From Labrenzia sp. CE80 (GTDB lineage Bacteria > Pseudomonadota > Alphaproteobacteria > Rhizobiales > Stappiaceae), in contig NZ_WAJT01000001.1 of NCBI RefSeq assembly GCF_009650605.1, positions 1,550,001 to 1,614,000 of the forward strand: DNA of 64,000 bases, given 5' to 3'. Below the pieces are notes generated by a model, which saw only the letters and a program-made list of their open reading frames with translations, was not told the origin of the DNA and ran no database searches. Shown here one piece after another: positions 27,059 through 36,540 of the stretch (positions are counted from its first letter, which is position 1; each line of letters begins with the position of its first letter). Made by a program: the position numbers and the translations under genes.

Positions 27059-27841
27059 ATGAAAATTGCCACCTGGAACATCAATGGCGTGAAAGCGCGC
27101 ATAGACGTGGTGTTGGAATGGCTGAAGGAAGCTCAGCCAGACGTTGCGTGTTTTCAGGAAATAAAGTCGATCGACGAGAACTTTCCGCGTCAGGCCATTG
27201 AGGACCTTGGCTACAACGTCGAGACACATGGCCAGAAGAGCTTCAACGGCGTCGCTCTCCTCTCTAAACTGCCACTTGAGGACGTACAGCGCGGGTTGCC
27301 CGGCGACGACAGCGACGAACAGGCGCGGTACATTGAGGCCAGCGTCTCAAGCGAGAACGGCGCGATCCGTTTTGGCTGCCTTTACCTCCCCAATGGTAAT
27401 CCGCTGGGCACCGAGAAATTTCCTTACAAGCTCGGCTGGATGGACCGTCTGATTGAACATGCCAAGCTTCGACTTGCCGAAGAAACACCCTTTCTTCTGC
27501 TCGGTGACTACAACGTCATCCCTGATCCCGTCGACGCCGCGCGGCCGGAAGTCTGGGTGGACGACGCCCTGTTTCAGCCTGAAAGCCGACAGAAGTTTCG
27601 CACGTTGCTGAACCTTGGCATGACGGAGACCGTCCGTGCCTGCTCGGAGGCCCCACAAACTTACACCTTCTGGGACTATCAGGCTGGCGCCTGGCAGAAG
27701 AACAACGGCATCCGCATTGATCATATCCTGCTGTCGCCAGAAGCCACCGACCGGCTGAACGGCTGCGGAATAGACAAACATGTCCGCGGATGGGAAAAAC
27801 CGTCTGATCATGTTCCGGTCTGGGTTGATCTGGCCGCCTGA
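27059..27841 (+). CDS. xthA: Exodeoxyribonuclease III
   Basis: AP endonuclease/3' exonuclease of base-excision repair. 260 residues with MKIATWNINGVKAR, CFQEIKSID, the LLGDYNVIPDPVDA motif and the closing RIDHILLSPEA and SDHVPVW with catalytic Asp-His. Complete and typical. Confidence 0.96.
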   Translation: MKIATWNINGVKARIDVVLEWLKEAQPDVACFQEIKSIDENFPRQAIEDLGYNVETHGQKSFNGVALLSKLPLEDVQRGLPGDDSDEQARYIEASVSSENGAIRFGCLYLPNGNPLGTEKFPYKLGWMDRLIEHAKLRLAEETPFLLLGDYNVIPDPVDAARPEVWVDDALFQPESRQKFRTLLNLGMTETVRACSEAPQTYTFWDYQAGAWQKNNGIRIDHILLSPEATDRLNGCGIDKHVRGWEKPSDHVPVWVDLAA

Positions 27842-27904
27842 GGAAACTTAGCCTCCCGGGCAGCAAAAAACCGACTGCCCCGCACCGCTTTCGGAGATAT
27901 TCGT

Positions 27905-28516
27905 ATGGATCTCGCCTCCCTGGCGCTCTTCGCCACCGCGCTCTTCCTCGCAGCCGGCTCTCCTGGCCCTAGCATCGCTGCGCTCGTTTCCCGCGTCATC
28001 ACCCGCGGGCATAGCGATGTCATGCCTTTTCTCGCAGCCATGTGGATTGGTGAAGCAATCTGGCTCTCCTGCGCCGTCTGGGGCATGTCGGCCCTGATCG
28101 AGACCTTTCAACCTGCGTTCGTCGTGATCAAATGGCTTGGCGTCGCCTACCTTCTGTTTCTTGCCTGGAAGATGTGGACCTCTCCTGACCATGTCGAATC
28201 TGGGGTCGAATTGCCGAAGACACCTCCACTTCAGATGTTCCTTAGCGGGCTTGCCGTCACTCTCGGCAATCCAAAGATCATGTTGTTTTACGTGGCACTT
28301 TTGCCCACCATCATCAGCCTGAAGGGAATGACCCTTGGAAGCTGGGGGAGCCTGGTGGCGGTCATGATTGCGGTCCTGCTTACGATCGACCTGATTTGGG
28401 TTGTCGCTGCTTCTCAGGCTCGACGCCTTTTACGCGACGCAAAGGCAGTGCGACTGGCCCACAGGATCGGCGCAGGTATGATGACCGGAACAGCCGCTGC
28501 AATCGCGACGCGTTGA
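27905..28516 (+). CDS. LysE/RhtB-family amino-acid exporter
   Basis: 203 residues with five to six TM helices. The N-terminus carries the family motif SPGPSIAALVSR followed by GHSDVMPF; GLAVTLGNPKIMLFYVALLP is the conserved middle. Exports amino acids or related small metabolites; substrate not determinable. Confidence 0.9.
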   Translation: MDLASLALFATALFLAAGSPGPSIAALVSRVITRGHSDVMPFLAAMWIGEAIWLSCAVWGMSALIETFQPAFVVIKWLGVAYLLFLAWKMWTSPDHVESGVELPKTPPLQMFLSGLAVTLGNPKIMLFYVALLPTIISLKGMTLGSWGSLVAVMIAVLLTIDLIWVVAASQARRLLRDAKAVRLAHRIGAGMMTGTAAAIATR

Positions 28517-28602
28517 AGAAAAGCAGCGGGCCTTCTCTGCCAATGCACTGCGTGCTATGATTTTGAGGTGATGGGATAGTCAAGCGGCGCCTACGGCCCT
28601 CA

Positions 28603-28890
28603 TTGGCGCAAATCGGGCACATTTCCAGCTCTAAGGTCCTGCTGGTAGCGACCTTTGGCAGCCTCACGTTTTTGTCTGGCGCCGGGGTATATGCGGCAGA
28701 TTGTACCTGCCGCTATCTTGGACAGGACTATCAGGTGGGCGAACTGATCTGCCTGAAAAGCTCGTCAGGGAAACGAGTTGCTATCTGCGGGATGATGTTG
28801 AACAACACGTCCTGGAAAATAACGGACACGCCCTGCCCCACTGCGCAATTCACCCCGAGACCAAAGACGACGGAAAAGAAGTCGAGCTAG
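28603..28890 (+). CDS. Small secreted Cys-rich protein (probable)
   Basis: A 95-residue frame opening with TTG; no ATG is available upstream before a stop, and no clear ribosome site is seen. A hydrophobic signal-like segment (KVLLVATFGSLTFLSG) ends in VYAADCTC, a good signal-peptidase site. The mature part has five cysteines (CTCRYLG, LICLK, AICGM, DTPCP). I recall similar short periplasmic proteins in Hyphomicrobiales but no function. Confidence 0.6.
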   Translation: MAQIGHISSSKVLLVATFGSLTFLSGAGVYAADCTCRYLGQDYQVGELICLKSSSGKRVAICGMMLNNTSWKITDTPCPTAQFTPRPKTTEKKSS

Positions 28891-28948
28891 TTGTCGCGAA
28901 ATAAAGGCACTTGGCCAAGACCTCCCAGCCTGAGTTCGCTGGACAGGT

Positions 28949-29791
28949 CTACTGCGTGGTTTGTTGAGCCGCAGTTGTTGCCTGCATCAAATCAGGACGA
29001 TTGGCGGAGACCCACGTGTCGGTCATTGAACTTGCCAGACGGCGGACGGTCTCACTTGCATGGGCGAAATACTGCTCGTGGAGATCGCCAATCCAGGCGA
29101 CCGCCGGTTCGCCATCGGCCTGCATGCGTGCAACGCTCATCCACATCAGGCCACGGGCCTTGCGACTGTCTGACTGCGCCATAGTATAGAGCGTCTCTCC
29201 AAGGCGAGCCTGCGCTCCGATATGACCTTTGATCGCCGCTAGATTATACCAGCGTACTGCCAGCCGGTTGCTACTAGACTGGTAGATGCGGCCCAACTCG
29301 TACTGGGCGTCCGGATCGCCAAAATAGGAGGCCGCGTGGGTAAAAATCTGTTTGGCGCGCGACACATTGCGTGGAACGCCCTCTGTAATGCCATTCAGAT
29401 AGTAGCTTCCCAGCGCAACGAAAGCACTCGCCACAAAAGGCGCGTCGGGCGCATCCGGGCGATCGTCACCATGCTCCCGCACAACCTGGGTGTAGTACTG
29501 GAAGGCCTTCATGTCGTCTTCTTGCACACCGTCGCCGGTCGCATACATCTTGCCGAGCTTCCAGGCTGCCATCGGCTGGCCGTTTTCGGCCGCGTATTGC
29601 AGGGAGCTCAAGGCACCAGTCTTGTCGCCTGAATAATACTGCCTCGCACCGGTGCGCAGGGCCTCGGTTGGGCTAATGTCACTTGGACCAATCGACTTGT
29701 TCGGCGTCGGCGTCCCGTCGAAGGCATAGGCCCCGGGAACAATTCCGACGGCCAATGCCGTCACCAAGATAAGATTCCGCAATGCGGACAT
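28949..29791 (-). CDS. exoR: Sel1-repeat periplasmic protein, ExoR-like
   Basis: 280 residues beginning with a signal peptide (LILVTALAVGIVPGAYA). Sel1/TPR-like repeats follow: QPMAAWKLGKMYATGDGVQEDDMKAFQYYTQ, with core WKLGKMYATGDGV; then AFVALGSYYLNGI; DAQYELGRIYQSSS; GAQARLGETLYTM. Length and layout match ExoR, the periplasmic inhibitor of the ExoS/ChvI two-component system that controls exopolysaccharide and motility in rhizobia. The partner genes are not in this window. The frame is open well upstream of 29791, but the signal peptide fixes this start. Confidence 0.75.
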   Translation of the reverse strand: MSALRNLILVTALAVGIVPGAYAFDGTPTPNKSIGPSDISPTEALRTGARQYYSGDKTGALSSLQYAAENGQPMAAWKLGKMYATGDGVQEDDMKAFQYYTQVVREHGDDRPDAPDAPFVASAFVALGSYYLNGITEGVPRNVSRAKQIFTHAASYFGDPDAQYELGRIYQSSSNRLAVRWYNLAAIKGHIGAQARLGETLYTMAQSDSRKARGLMWMSVARMQADGEPAVAWIGDLHEQYFAHASETVRRLASSMTDTWVSANRPDLMQATTAAQQTTQ

Positions 29792-30510
29792 GATCAAAAA
29801 CTCTTTCAGCCTGTTTGTTTCCCTCGCCAACCAAGAGAAACAGTAAGAGCTCTTTTCGGCCAGAGTGCGGCCCTTCCGGTCAAGATTGTGGCAAGAGCTT
29901 GGATTCATCCTGTCCATGCGGCTTGTCGAAAGCCCTGACTGAATGGTTCCGAAACGCAATTCCTGCTCCTGACGCTTCATTCTATCGATCATGCTGCCCA
30001 TTTTGACCGCTGAACCTGACACGAAGTTCCTGCCTTGACCGACGTTGATCGAGATGAAGGTGAAACATGGCCGAACCACGGCAGCAATCCCAAGAAGCCG
30101 CAACAGGTGCGAGTCTGGTTTCAACTGTTGCCAGAAGGACACAAATCAGCCGAACAAGGCGATCAATGCGGCGCATGACATCAAAGCCAGCGCACAAAAT
30201 AAATCTAACTGAGACCGAATTTGTGATTGCCTGAACCGTAACATTTGAATTTCCCCCAACCGCCGTCGCCGACCTTAGGCCAGCGTCTTTTCCCTGATTT
30301 CGATCCAATCACAAACCGGTTGACATTCCCTTGCCACAATCGATGCAGCTTTAGCGAAGCTGTTAAAAACGGGGGCTTTTGGGGGGAACGCTTTGCTGTT
30401 CCGGCTTTGTCCTGAGACAATCAGCTTTGATTCGGCTATAGAGCCCGTCGAACCAATGAGATCAGCCCTCACCCTCAGGCTTTTCGGCAACACTAAGTGG
30501 ACCAGTCAGC
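29792..30510. other. 719-base gene-free region between exoR-like and parE
   Basis: Divergent promoter region. I see no convincing gene; open frames here lack codon bias and family motifs. A TTGACA at 30320-30325 could be a -35 element for parE but no good -10 follows at the right distance. Confidence 0.5.
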
Positions 30511-32583
30511 ATGAGCGCAAAAAACGATCTGTTTGCAGGCAACGCAGCCGCGAAGTCCGTAGAAGATGCGCCTGACGCCATACCCGCTGCAGCGCCAAGC
30601 AAACAACCACCTCGCCCCACTCCGGTTCCGGCCGCGCCGGTGAGCCAGGAAGATGGTGCATATTCTGCCGCCGACATTGAAGTTCTTGAGGGACTCGAGC
30701 CAGTACGCCGTCGCCCCGGCATGTATATCGGTGGCACCGACGAAAAGGCCCTGCACCACCTCTTTGCTGAAGTCATCGACAACTCGATGGATGAGGCTGT
30801 GGCTGGGCACGCGACCTGGATTGACGTCTCGCTTGGTGCCGACGGCTACCTGACGGTGACCGACAACGGGCGCGGAATTCCTGTCGATCCACATCCGAAG
30901 TTCAAGGATAAATCTGCGCTTGAAGTCATCATGACGACGCTTCACGCTGGCGGAAAGTTCGACAGCAAGGTCTATGAGACCTCCGGCGGATTGCACGGCG
31001 TCGGCGTTTCCGTGGTCAATGCACTCTCAGAAGATCTGGTTGTCGAAGTTGCGCGTTCGCGCAAACTCTATCGTCAGACCTTCCAGCGCGGCCATCCGCA
31101 AGGAGGGCTTGAGCTGGTCGGAGACACACAGAACCGACGCGGAACACAGGTTCGTTTCAAGCCGGATCACCAGATTTTCGGCAAAGGCGCGAAATTCAAA
31201 CCCGGACGCCTACTGACCATGGCGCGCTCCAAGGCCTACCTCTTCGGCGGCGTCGAGATCCGCTGGCATTGCGACCCGGAACTCATCGGTGAAAAGGACA
31301 CGACGCCGGCGGAAGCGGTCTTTCATTTCCCGGGAGGTCTGCGTGACTTTTTGGCCGAGCGGCTTGAAAAAGAGCGTCGAGTGGTTGACGACATCTTCGC
31401 TGGACGAACGGCCAAGACAGGCAGCCACGGTGCTGTTGAATGGGCCGTCACATGGTTCGCCGGAGACGGCTTCATCAATTCCTATTGTAATACGGTCCCT
31501 ACGCCGGAAGGTGGCACTCACGAAGCGGGTCTGCGCTACGCATTGCTGCGCGGTCTGAAAGCCTATGGCGAGCTGACCAACAACAAGAAGGCGTCCCTGA
31601 TCACCGGTGACGACGTGCTGACGTCGGCCGGCGGCATGCTTTCTGTGTTCATTCGCGAACCCGAGTTCGTCGGCCAGACCAAGGACAAGCTTGCAACCAA
31701 TGAAGCGACCCGGATTGCAGAAACTGCGGTCCGCGATGCCTTCGATCATTGGCTGACCGCTTCGCCCAATCAGGCCAACAAGCTTCTTGAATGGGTCATC
31801 GACCGCGCGGAAGAGCGGCTACGGCGTCGGCAGGAGAAGGATGTTGCCCGTAAAACAGCGGTCCGCAAGCTTCGCCTTCCCGGAAAGCTGGCCGATTGCT
31901 CCGCCAATCAGTCAGACGGGACAGAGCTGTTCATTGTCGAGGGTGACTCCGCTGGCGGCTCGGCCAAACAGGCAAGAAACCGTAAGAACCAAGCTGTTTT
32001 GCCTTTGCGCGGCAAGATCCTCAACGTAGCCAATGCGGGCCGTGACAAACTTGTCGCCAACCAGCAGCTGGCAGACCTCTCACAAGCGCTCGGTTGCGGA
32101 TCGGGGTCGCAGTACAGGGATGCGGATCTGCGCTACGAAAAGGTTGTGATCATGACCGATGCGGATGTCGACGGCGCCCATATCGCATCCCTGCTGATTA
32201 CATTCTTCTATCGTGAAATGCCCAGTCTCATTCACAATGGGCATCTCTTCCTTGCTGTTCCGCCGCTTTACCGCCTCAGCCAAGGCGGCAAGACGCTCTA
32301 CGCCAGAGATGACGCCCATAAAGATGAACTGTTGAGCACTGTCTTCAAGGGCAAATCGAAAGTGGAAATCGGGCGTTTCAAAGGTCTTGGCGAGATGCTT
32401 CCAGCCCAGCTAAAAGAGACCACCATGGACCCCGCGAAGAGAACCATGCTCAAAGTGGCGGTCACGGGCGACACCGAAACCTTGACGAATGATACGGTTG
32501 AACAGCTGATGGGCAACAAGCCCGAGGCACGTTTCCGCTTCATTCAGGAAAATGCAGAGTTCGCACAAGATCTCGACATCTAA
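30511..32583 (+). CDS. parE: DNA topoisomerase IV subunit B
   Basis: ATPase subunit that drives decatenation of daughter chromosomes with ParC. 690 residues: an N-terminal Ala/Pro-rich extension, GHKL ATP site (EVIDNSMDEAVAGHA, DNGRGIPVD, GGLHGVGVSVVNAL), TOPRIM motifs (FIVEGDSAGGSAKQ and IMTDADVDGAHI) and the terminal KGLGEMLPAQLKETTMDP. Length and sequence favour ParE over GyrB. Confidence 0.95.
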   Translation: MSAKNDLFAGNAAAKSVEDAPDAIPAAAPSKQPPRPTPVPAAPVSQEDGAYSAADIEVLEGLEPVRRRPGMYIGGTDEKALHHLFAEVIDNSMDEAVAGHATWIDVSLGADGYLTVTDNGRGIPVDPHPKFKDKSALEVIMTTLHAGGKFDSKVYETSGGLHGVGVSVVNALSEDLVVEVARSRKLYRQTFQRGHPQGGLELVGDTQNRRGTQVRFKPDHQIFGKGAKFKPGRLLTMARSKAYLFGGVEIRWHCDPELIGEKDTTPAEAVFHFPGGLRDFLAERLEKERRVVDDIFAGRTAKTGSHGAVEWAVTWFAGDGFINSYCNTVPTPEGGTHEAGLRYALLRGLKAYGELTNNKKASLITGDDVLTSAGGMLSVFIREPEFVGQTKDKLATNEATRIAETAVRDAFDHWLTASPNQANKLLEWVIDRAEERLRRRQEKDVARKTAVRKLRLPGKLADCSANQSDGTELFIVEGDSAGGSAKQARNRKNQAVLPLRGKILNVANAGRDKLVANQQLADLSQALGCGSGSQYRDADLRYEKVVIMTDADVDGAHIASLLITFFYREMPSLIHNGHLFLAVPPLYRLSQGGKTLYARDDAHKDELLSTVFKGKSKVEIGRFKGLGEMLPAQLKETTMDPAKRTMLKVAVTGDTETLTNDTVEQLMGNKPEARFRFIQENAEFAQDLDI

Positions 32584-32719
32584 GCCGTGTGAGGCGCGAT
32601 TTTCCTGGGCTGAGAACATGCTGAAACAATGTGTGAGCCGGTCCGAAGGTGACGTGGGTGTCGTGACGTTGTAAGGTCTGCAGGTTGCTCACTTCCGAAT
32701 TGTCGTTTAGGTCGTTCAA

Positions 32720-33487
32720 ATGTTGAACACTTTGTATTCCGTATATGATCGGCAACGGCGTCCGCTTCGCGATCATCATTTCATGGTTTTTCCAGACGTA
32801 GGTCTTGCCTATGCACGGATCCCTGGTGACCCATATCGTGCTGTGACCGGGATCCTCGACCGCCTGGTCGTCGGCTCAGGGTCTAGCGGAACGGCTGCAG
32901 ATGATGCGCAGGGCATTGATAGCTGGGTGGGCGACATCGAAATCCTGACCGCGCGGCAACTGAAGCGACGCTTTCCGAATTTATGCACGTTTGCAGTAGT
33001 TCAATCGCCGGCGGAGCGGATACTCTCTGCCTATCAGTCCCTCATCGAAGGTGACACGAGCCTTCCGACTTATTTCGACCTGAACCGTTTCGACAAGTCC
33101 ATGAGCCTTGTGGATTTTGTCTCACATGTTGCCGCTATAGGCGATATGGGCACCGACAATTTGCTGCGTAGTCAGGCTGCAATCCTCAGCCACCGGTCCC
33201 GGCTTGTACCCGATATTGTGGTTGACCTTGCCTCGCTCGCACATACGCCCGCTACGTTGCTCGATCAACTATCAGACCGAGCAACATCCCCGATCGATCT
33301 GACCAATATAGAATTTGATGTGCCAGGTCGTGATCCCGAACACTGGGAAATCATGCAAGGCCTGGCCGTTCGCGCGGCGCTGAAGCAGCGGTACAAAAAA
33401 GACTACCGCATGTTCTTTGAAGAGCAGACTGCAATTTCCAGTCCCCTTGCATCCAAAACGCGCGGCGCTGGTCTGGCCTTTCAATAG
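32720..33487 (+). CDS. Sulfotransferase-family-like protein
   Basis: 255 residues. The stretch FAVVQSPAERILSAYQSLIEGD aligns with the 3'-phosphate-binding motif of family 2 sulfotransferases (usual form FxxVRNPYxRxxSAY). The N-terminal PAPS loop, usually HIPKTGGTS, is replaced by YARIPGDPYRAVTG, so activity is uncertain. Stands alone between parE and the helicase gene. Confidence 0.6.
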   Translation: MLNTLYSVYDRQRRPLRDHHFMVFPDVGLAYARIPGDPYRAVTGILDRLVVGSGSSGTAADDAQGIDSWVGDIEILTARQLKRRFPNLCTFAVVQSPAERILSAYQSLIEGDTSLPTYFDLNRFDKSMSLVDFVSHVAAIGDMGTDNLLRSQAAILSHRSRLVPDIVVDLASLAHTPATLLDQLSDRATSPIDLTNIEFDVPGRDPEHWEIMQGLAVRAALKQRYKKDYRMFFEEQTAISSPLASKTRGAGLAFQ

Positions 33488-33828
33488 CAGTCGAGCTTGT
33501 ACGCCTCTCACAGCTGAAGGGCTGCCTGAAGCCTTTTGCGTTGAACGACGGTTCTATTGTTCTGCTTAAGTCGAAATATGAGAGCCTACGGCATTTTTAA
33601 AATGACAAGAGCGCGAATATTTCACCTTGTTACAGGCACGTTCGGTGTTTTTTTGGACCGCTGTTAACTGAAATCCTTCTCTTACATGAGCCAAGCGTTT
33701 ATTTATCTGCTTTTCGGCGGACAGAACGTTGACACTCGGCCCAACAAATGTAGGGTGTGCCTCGAAACGCGCCGGAATTCCGCGCAAACCGTCATCCGTG
33801 CAATAACTTACGTGGGCTCTATCGCTCT
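33488..33828 (+). promoter_or_regulatory. 341-base leader/promoter region of the DEAD-box helicase gene
   Basis: No gene is supported. TTGACA at 33729-33734 and TAGGGT at 33751-33756, 16 bases apart, make a plausible promoter placing transcription start near 33763 and a leader of about 65 bases. Confidence 0.4.
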
Positions 33829-35316
33829 ATGTCATTTAATACTCTCGGCCTTAGCGAGAAGGTTCTCGCTGCAGTTGAAGCAGCTGGTTATTCTGAACCT
33901 ACCGCAATCCAAGCTGGCGCCATTCCTCAAGTCCTGGAACGCCGGGACGTATTGGGCATCGCCCAAACCGGAACGGGCAAGACGGCGAGCTTCACACTGC
34001 CGATGCTCACGCTTCTGGAAAAGGGCCGCGCTCGTGCCCGCATGCCGAGGACGCTGATCCTTGAGCCGACCCGCGAACTGGCGGCGCAGGTTGAAGAGAA
34101 CTTCGAGAAATACGGTAAAAATCATCGACTTAACGTTGCCCTGCTGATCGGTGGTGTCTCCTTCGGCGAGCAAGACAAGAAGATCGACCGTGGCGCGGAC
34201 GTACTCATCGCGACACCGGGCCGTCTTCTTGATCATGTGGAGCGCGGCAAGCTGATGCTTCAGGGCGTTGAAATCCTCGTCATCGACGAAGCCGATCGCA
34301 TGCTGGACATGGGCTTCATCCCGGACATCGAGCGCATCTGCAAGCTGATCCCATTCACTCGTCAGACCCTTTTCTTCTCGGCCACGATGCCCCCGGAAAT
34401 CCAGCGTCTGACGGAGACGTTCCTTCAGAACCCGGCAAAGGTTGAAGTGGCACGGACCTCGTCCACATCGGACAATGTTACACAGCGACTGAAGGCTGCC
34501 GAAAACAAGGATTTCGAGAAGCGCGCTGCGCTTCGCGAGTTGCTGGAGCAGGCTGAAGATCTCAAAAACGCGATTGTCTTCTGTAACCGCAAGCGCGACA
34601 TCACGACCCTGTTCCGGTCGCTGGAGCGTCACGGCTACAACGTCGGCGCCCTTCATGGCGATATGGATCAGCGCACACGGATGATGATGCTCGACAATTT
34701 CCGTAAGGGAAATGTCACGCTTCTCGTTGCCAGTGATGTTGCTGCACGTGGTCTGGACATTCCAGATGTCAGCCACGTGTTCAACTACGATGTTCCAAAC
34801 CACGCCGAAGATTACGTCCACCGGATCGGCCGAACGGGCCGGGCGGGTCGTTCTGGCGCCGCCTTCACGATCGTCACTCCGGATGATCAGAAGTACCTGT
34901 CGGCCATCGAAGGGCTGATCGAGCAGAACATCGAGTGGATCGGTGATGCTGTCGACTTCGAAGCTGCAGCCGCGGAGCGGAAGGCTCGCCGACGCGGTGG
35001 CAAGAGTGCGCCCAAGGCAGCCGACGCAGCACCGATCGAACAGGACAATCAGGAAACTCCAAAGAAGACAACCTCACGGCGCGGCCGGCGGCCGGCTGCT
35101 GAAGCTACCGTTGATGAAGCCGTTCAAATCGAAGACGCACCTGCTCCAAGATCACGACGTCGTCCGGCAAAGTCCGAGTCCAGCGCTTCGTCCCCAACTG
35201 CTGCGCCGAAGCCTTCCCGCCGAAGCAAGTCCGACAAGAACGAACCGGCTTTCGGAGTTGGCGGCCACATTCCGGCATTCCTCTTGCGGGAACCTCGTCC
35301 GAAAAAAGCGTCCTAA
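33829..35316 (+). CDS. DEAD-box RNA helicase, RhlE-like
   Basis: 495 residues. Q motif (SEPTAIQAGAIPQVL), motif I (AQTGTGKTASF), Ia (PTRELAAQ), II (DEADRMLDMGF), III (SATMPP), V (ASDVAARGLDIP) and VI (HRIGRTGRAG) are all present. A basic, low-complexity tail (KARRRGGKSAPK, TSRRGRRPAAEA, PRSRRRPAKSES) probably adds RNA affinity. I start at ATG 33829 (MSFNTLGL, the standard N-terminus); no strong ribosome site precedes it. Confidence 0.93.
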   Translation: MSFNTLGLSEKVLAAVEAAGYSEPTAIQAGAIPQVLERRDVLGIAQTGTGKTASFTLPMLTLLEKGRARARMPRTLILEPTRELAAQVEENFEKYGKNHRLNVALLIGGVSFGEQDKKIDRGADVLIATPGRLLDHVERGKLMLQGVEILVIDEADRMLDMGFIPDIERICKLIPFTRQTLFFSATMPPEIQRLTETFLQNPAKVEVARTSSTSDNVTQRLKAAENKDFEKRAALRELLEQAEDLKNAIVFCNRKRDITTLFRSLERHGYNVGALHGDMDQRTRMMMLDNFRKGNVTLLVASDVAARGLDIPDVSHVFNYDVPNHAEDYVHRIGRTGRAGRSGAAFTIVTPDDQKYLSAIEGLIEQNIEWIGDAVDFEAAAAERKARRRGGKSAPKAADAAPIEQDNQETPKKTTSRRGRRPAAEATVDEAVQIEDAPAPRSRRRPAKSESSASSPTAAPKPSRRSKSDKNEPAFGVGGHIPAFLLREPRPKKAS

Positions 35317-35438
35317 GGGAAGTTGTTGCGGGTTAGCGCCTAAGCTTAACTTGACCTTAAACCTTACTGTAGAAATTGACAGGTGTGAGCAAGTCGCCAG
35401 TTCTTGGCGGCTTTTCGGCTCTAACTGTGGGTTTTTAC

Positions 35439-36497
35439 ATGGCGGAAGAAGACGACCATAAACGGACCATCGTATACGGTGAGTCCGCCCTCTCCTATAT
35501 CAAGAGGAATACCCTTCCCGCCTATCCACGTGCGTACGAGCTTTGGTACACATATTCAGCCGGTTATAATCACGGGCTAAACCGAGCTATCAACCAGGTT
35601 ATCAAAACCAACGGTCGTGTCTCCACCGAGGAGATGCAATCTATCTACGGCAAGTTTCTTGCTCCGACCAGGCTTGGTGACCGCCTCAGCGACGTGGGAT
35701 CAAAGGTTAACCAGGAGGTCGAGGGACTGGTCGACGCGCTGAAAATGAGCGCCGATGCGACCTCTGACTACGGCAGCTCGCTCGAAAAGGCAGGGACCAA
35801 ACTCAAATCCCTCAAAGACCCCGAGAAACTTCAGCGGTTCGTCACCAACATGGTGCAGGCAACCCACAATGCAGTCGCCTCGAACAAGCAGCTCGAAACG
35901 CAACTTCTTGAGTCCAAGCGACAGATCGAAAGCCTTCAGGCCAATCTCGAAGCGATCAGATATGAATCGCTGACCGATGAGCTGACGACTCTGAACAACC
36001 GCAAGCATTTTGACAGTTCGATCGAGCGAACGGTCGCTCAGGCCAGGGACAGTTCGTCGTCCTTCGCACTCCTGTTGACCGACATCGACCACTTCAAGAA
36101 CTTCAACGACACATTCGGCCATCAGACCGGCGACCAGGTGCTCAGACTGGTGGCCCTCGCTGTCAAGCAAAACGTCAAGAGCCATGACACCGCTTGCCGC
36201 TATGGCGGCGAGGAATTCGCGATCATTTTGCCTCAGTCCTCACTGGCAGAAGCTGCCGAGATTTCGGAAAAGATCCGGGTCGCAGTGATGTCGAAAGAAC
36301 TGGTGAAGCGTTCAACAGGCGAAAATCTCGGGCGGATCACCATTTCCATCGGGATCTCAACGTTCAAGCCCGGAGACACCGCACACAGTCTCATTGCACG
36401 CGCCGATGAATCGCTCTACGCAGCAAAGCGTGGCGGGCGCAACATGGTGAAGAGCGAAGAGGACCTGTCGAAAGAAGGCGGTTCAGAGGTCGCCTAG
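35439..36497 (+). CDS. Diguanylate cyclase (GGDEF)
   Basis: 352 residues from ATG 35439; an in-frame TTG 21 codons earlier is less likely. N-terminal helical/coiled-coil region (to about residue 185, with ESKRQIESLQANLEAIRYE), then a GGDEF domain: DELTTLNNRKHFDSS, DIDHFKNFNDTFGH and the active-site RYGGEEFAII. It makes c-di-GMP. No TM segment; no obvious RxxD inhibitory site four-to-five residues before the signature. Confidence 0.92.
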   Translation: MAEEDDHKRTIVYGESALSYIKRNTLPAYPRAYELWYTYSAGYNHGLNRAINQVIKTNGRVSTEEMQSIYGKFLAPTRLGDRLSDVGSKVNQEVEGLVDALKMSADATSDYGSSLEKAGTKLKSLKDPEKLQRFVTNMVQATHNAVASNKQLETQLLESKRQIESLQANLEAIRYESLTDELTTLNNRKHFDSSIERTVAQARDSSSSFALLLTDIDHFKNFNDTFGHQTGDQVLRLVALAVKQNVKSHDTACRYGGEEFAIILPQSSLAEAAEISEKIRVAVMSKELVKRSTGENLGRITISIGISTFKPGDTAHSLIARADESLYAAKRGGRNMVKSEEDLSKEGGSEVA

Positions 36498-36540
36498 GCA
36501 TTGCTTGGATGCCCATTGCGCTGCTGATATTCGCCAAACT

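Noticed and set aside
29792..30142. A longer exoR-like protein starting upstream of 29791
   Set aside because: The upstream frame is open, but the signal peptide begins at 29791 and the extra residues are not like any family.
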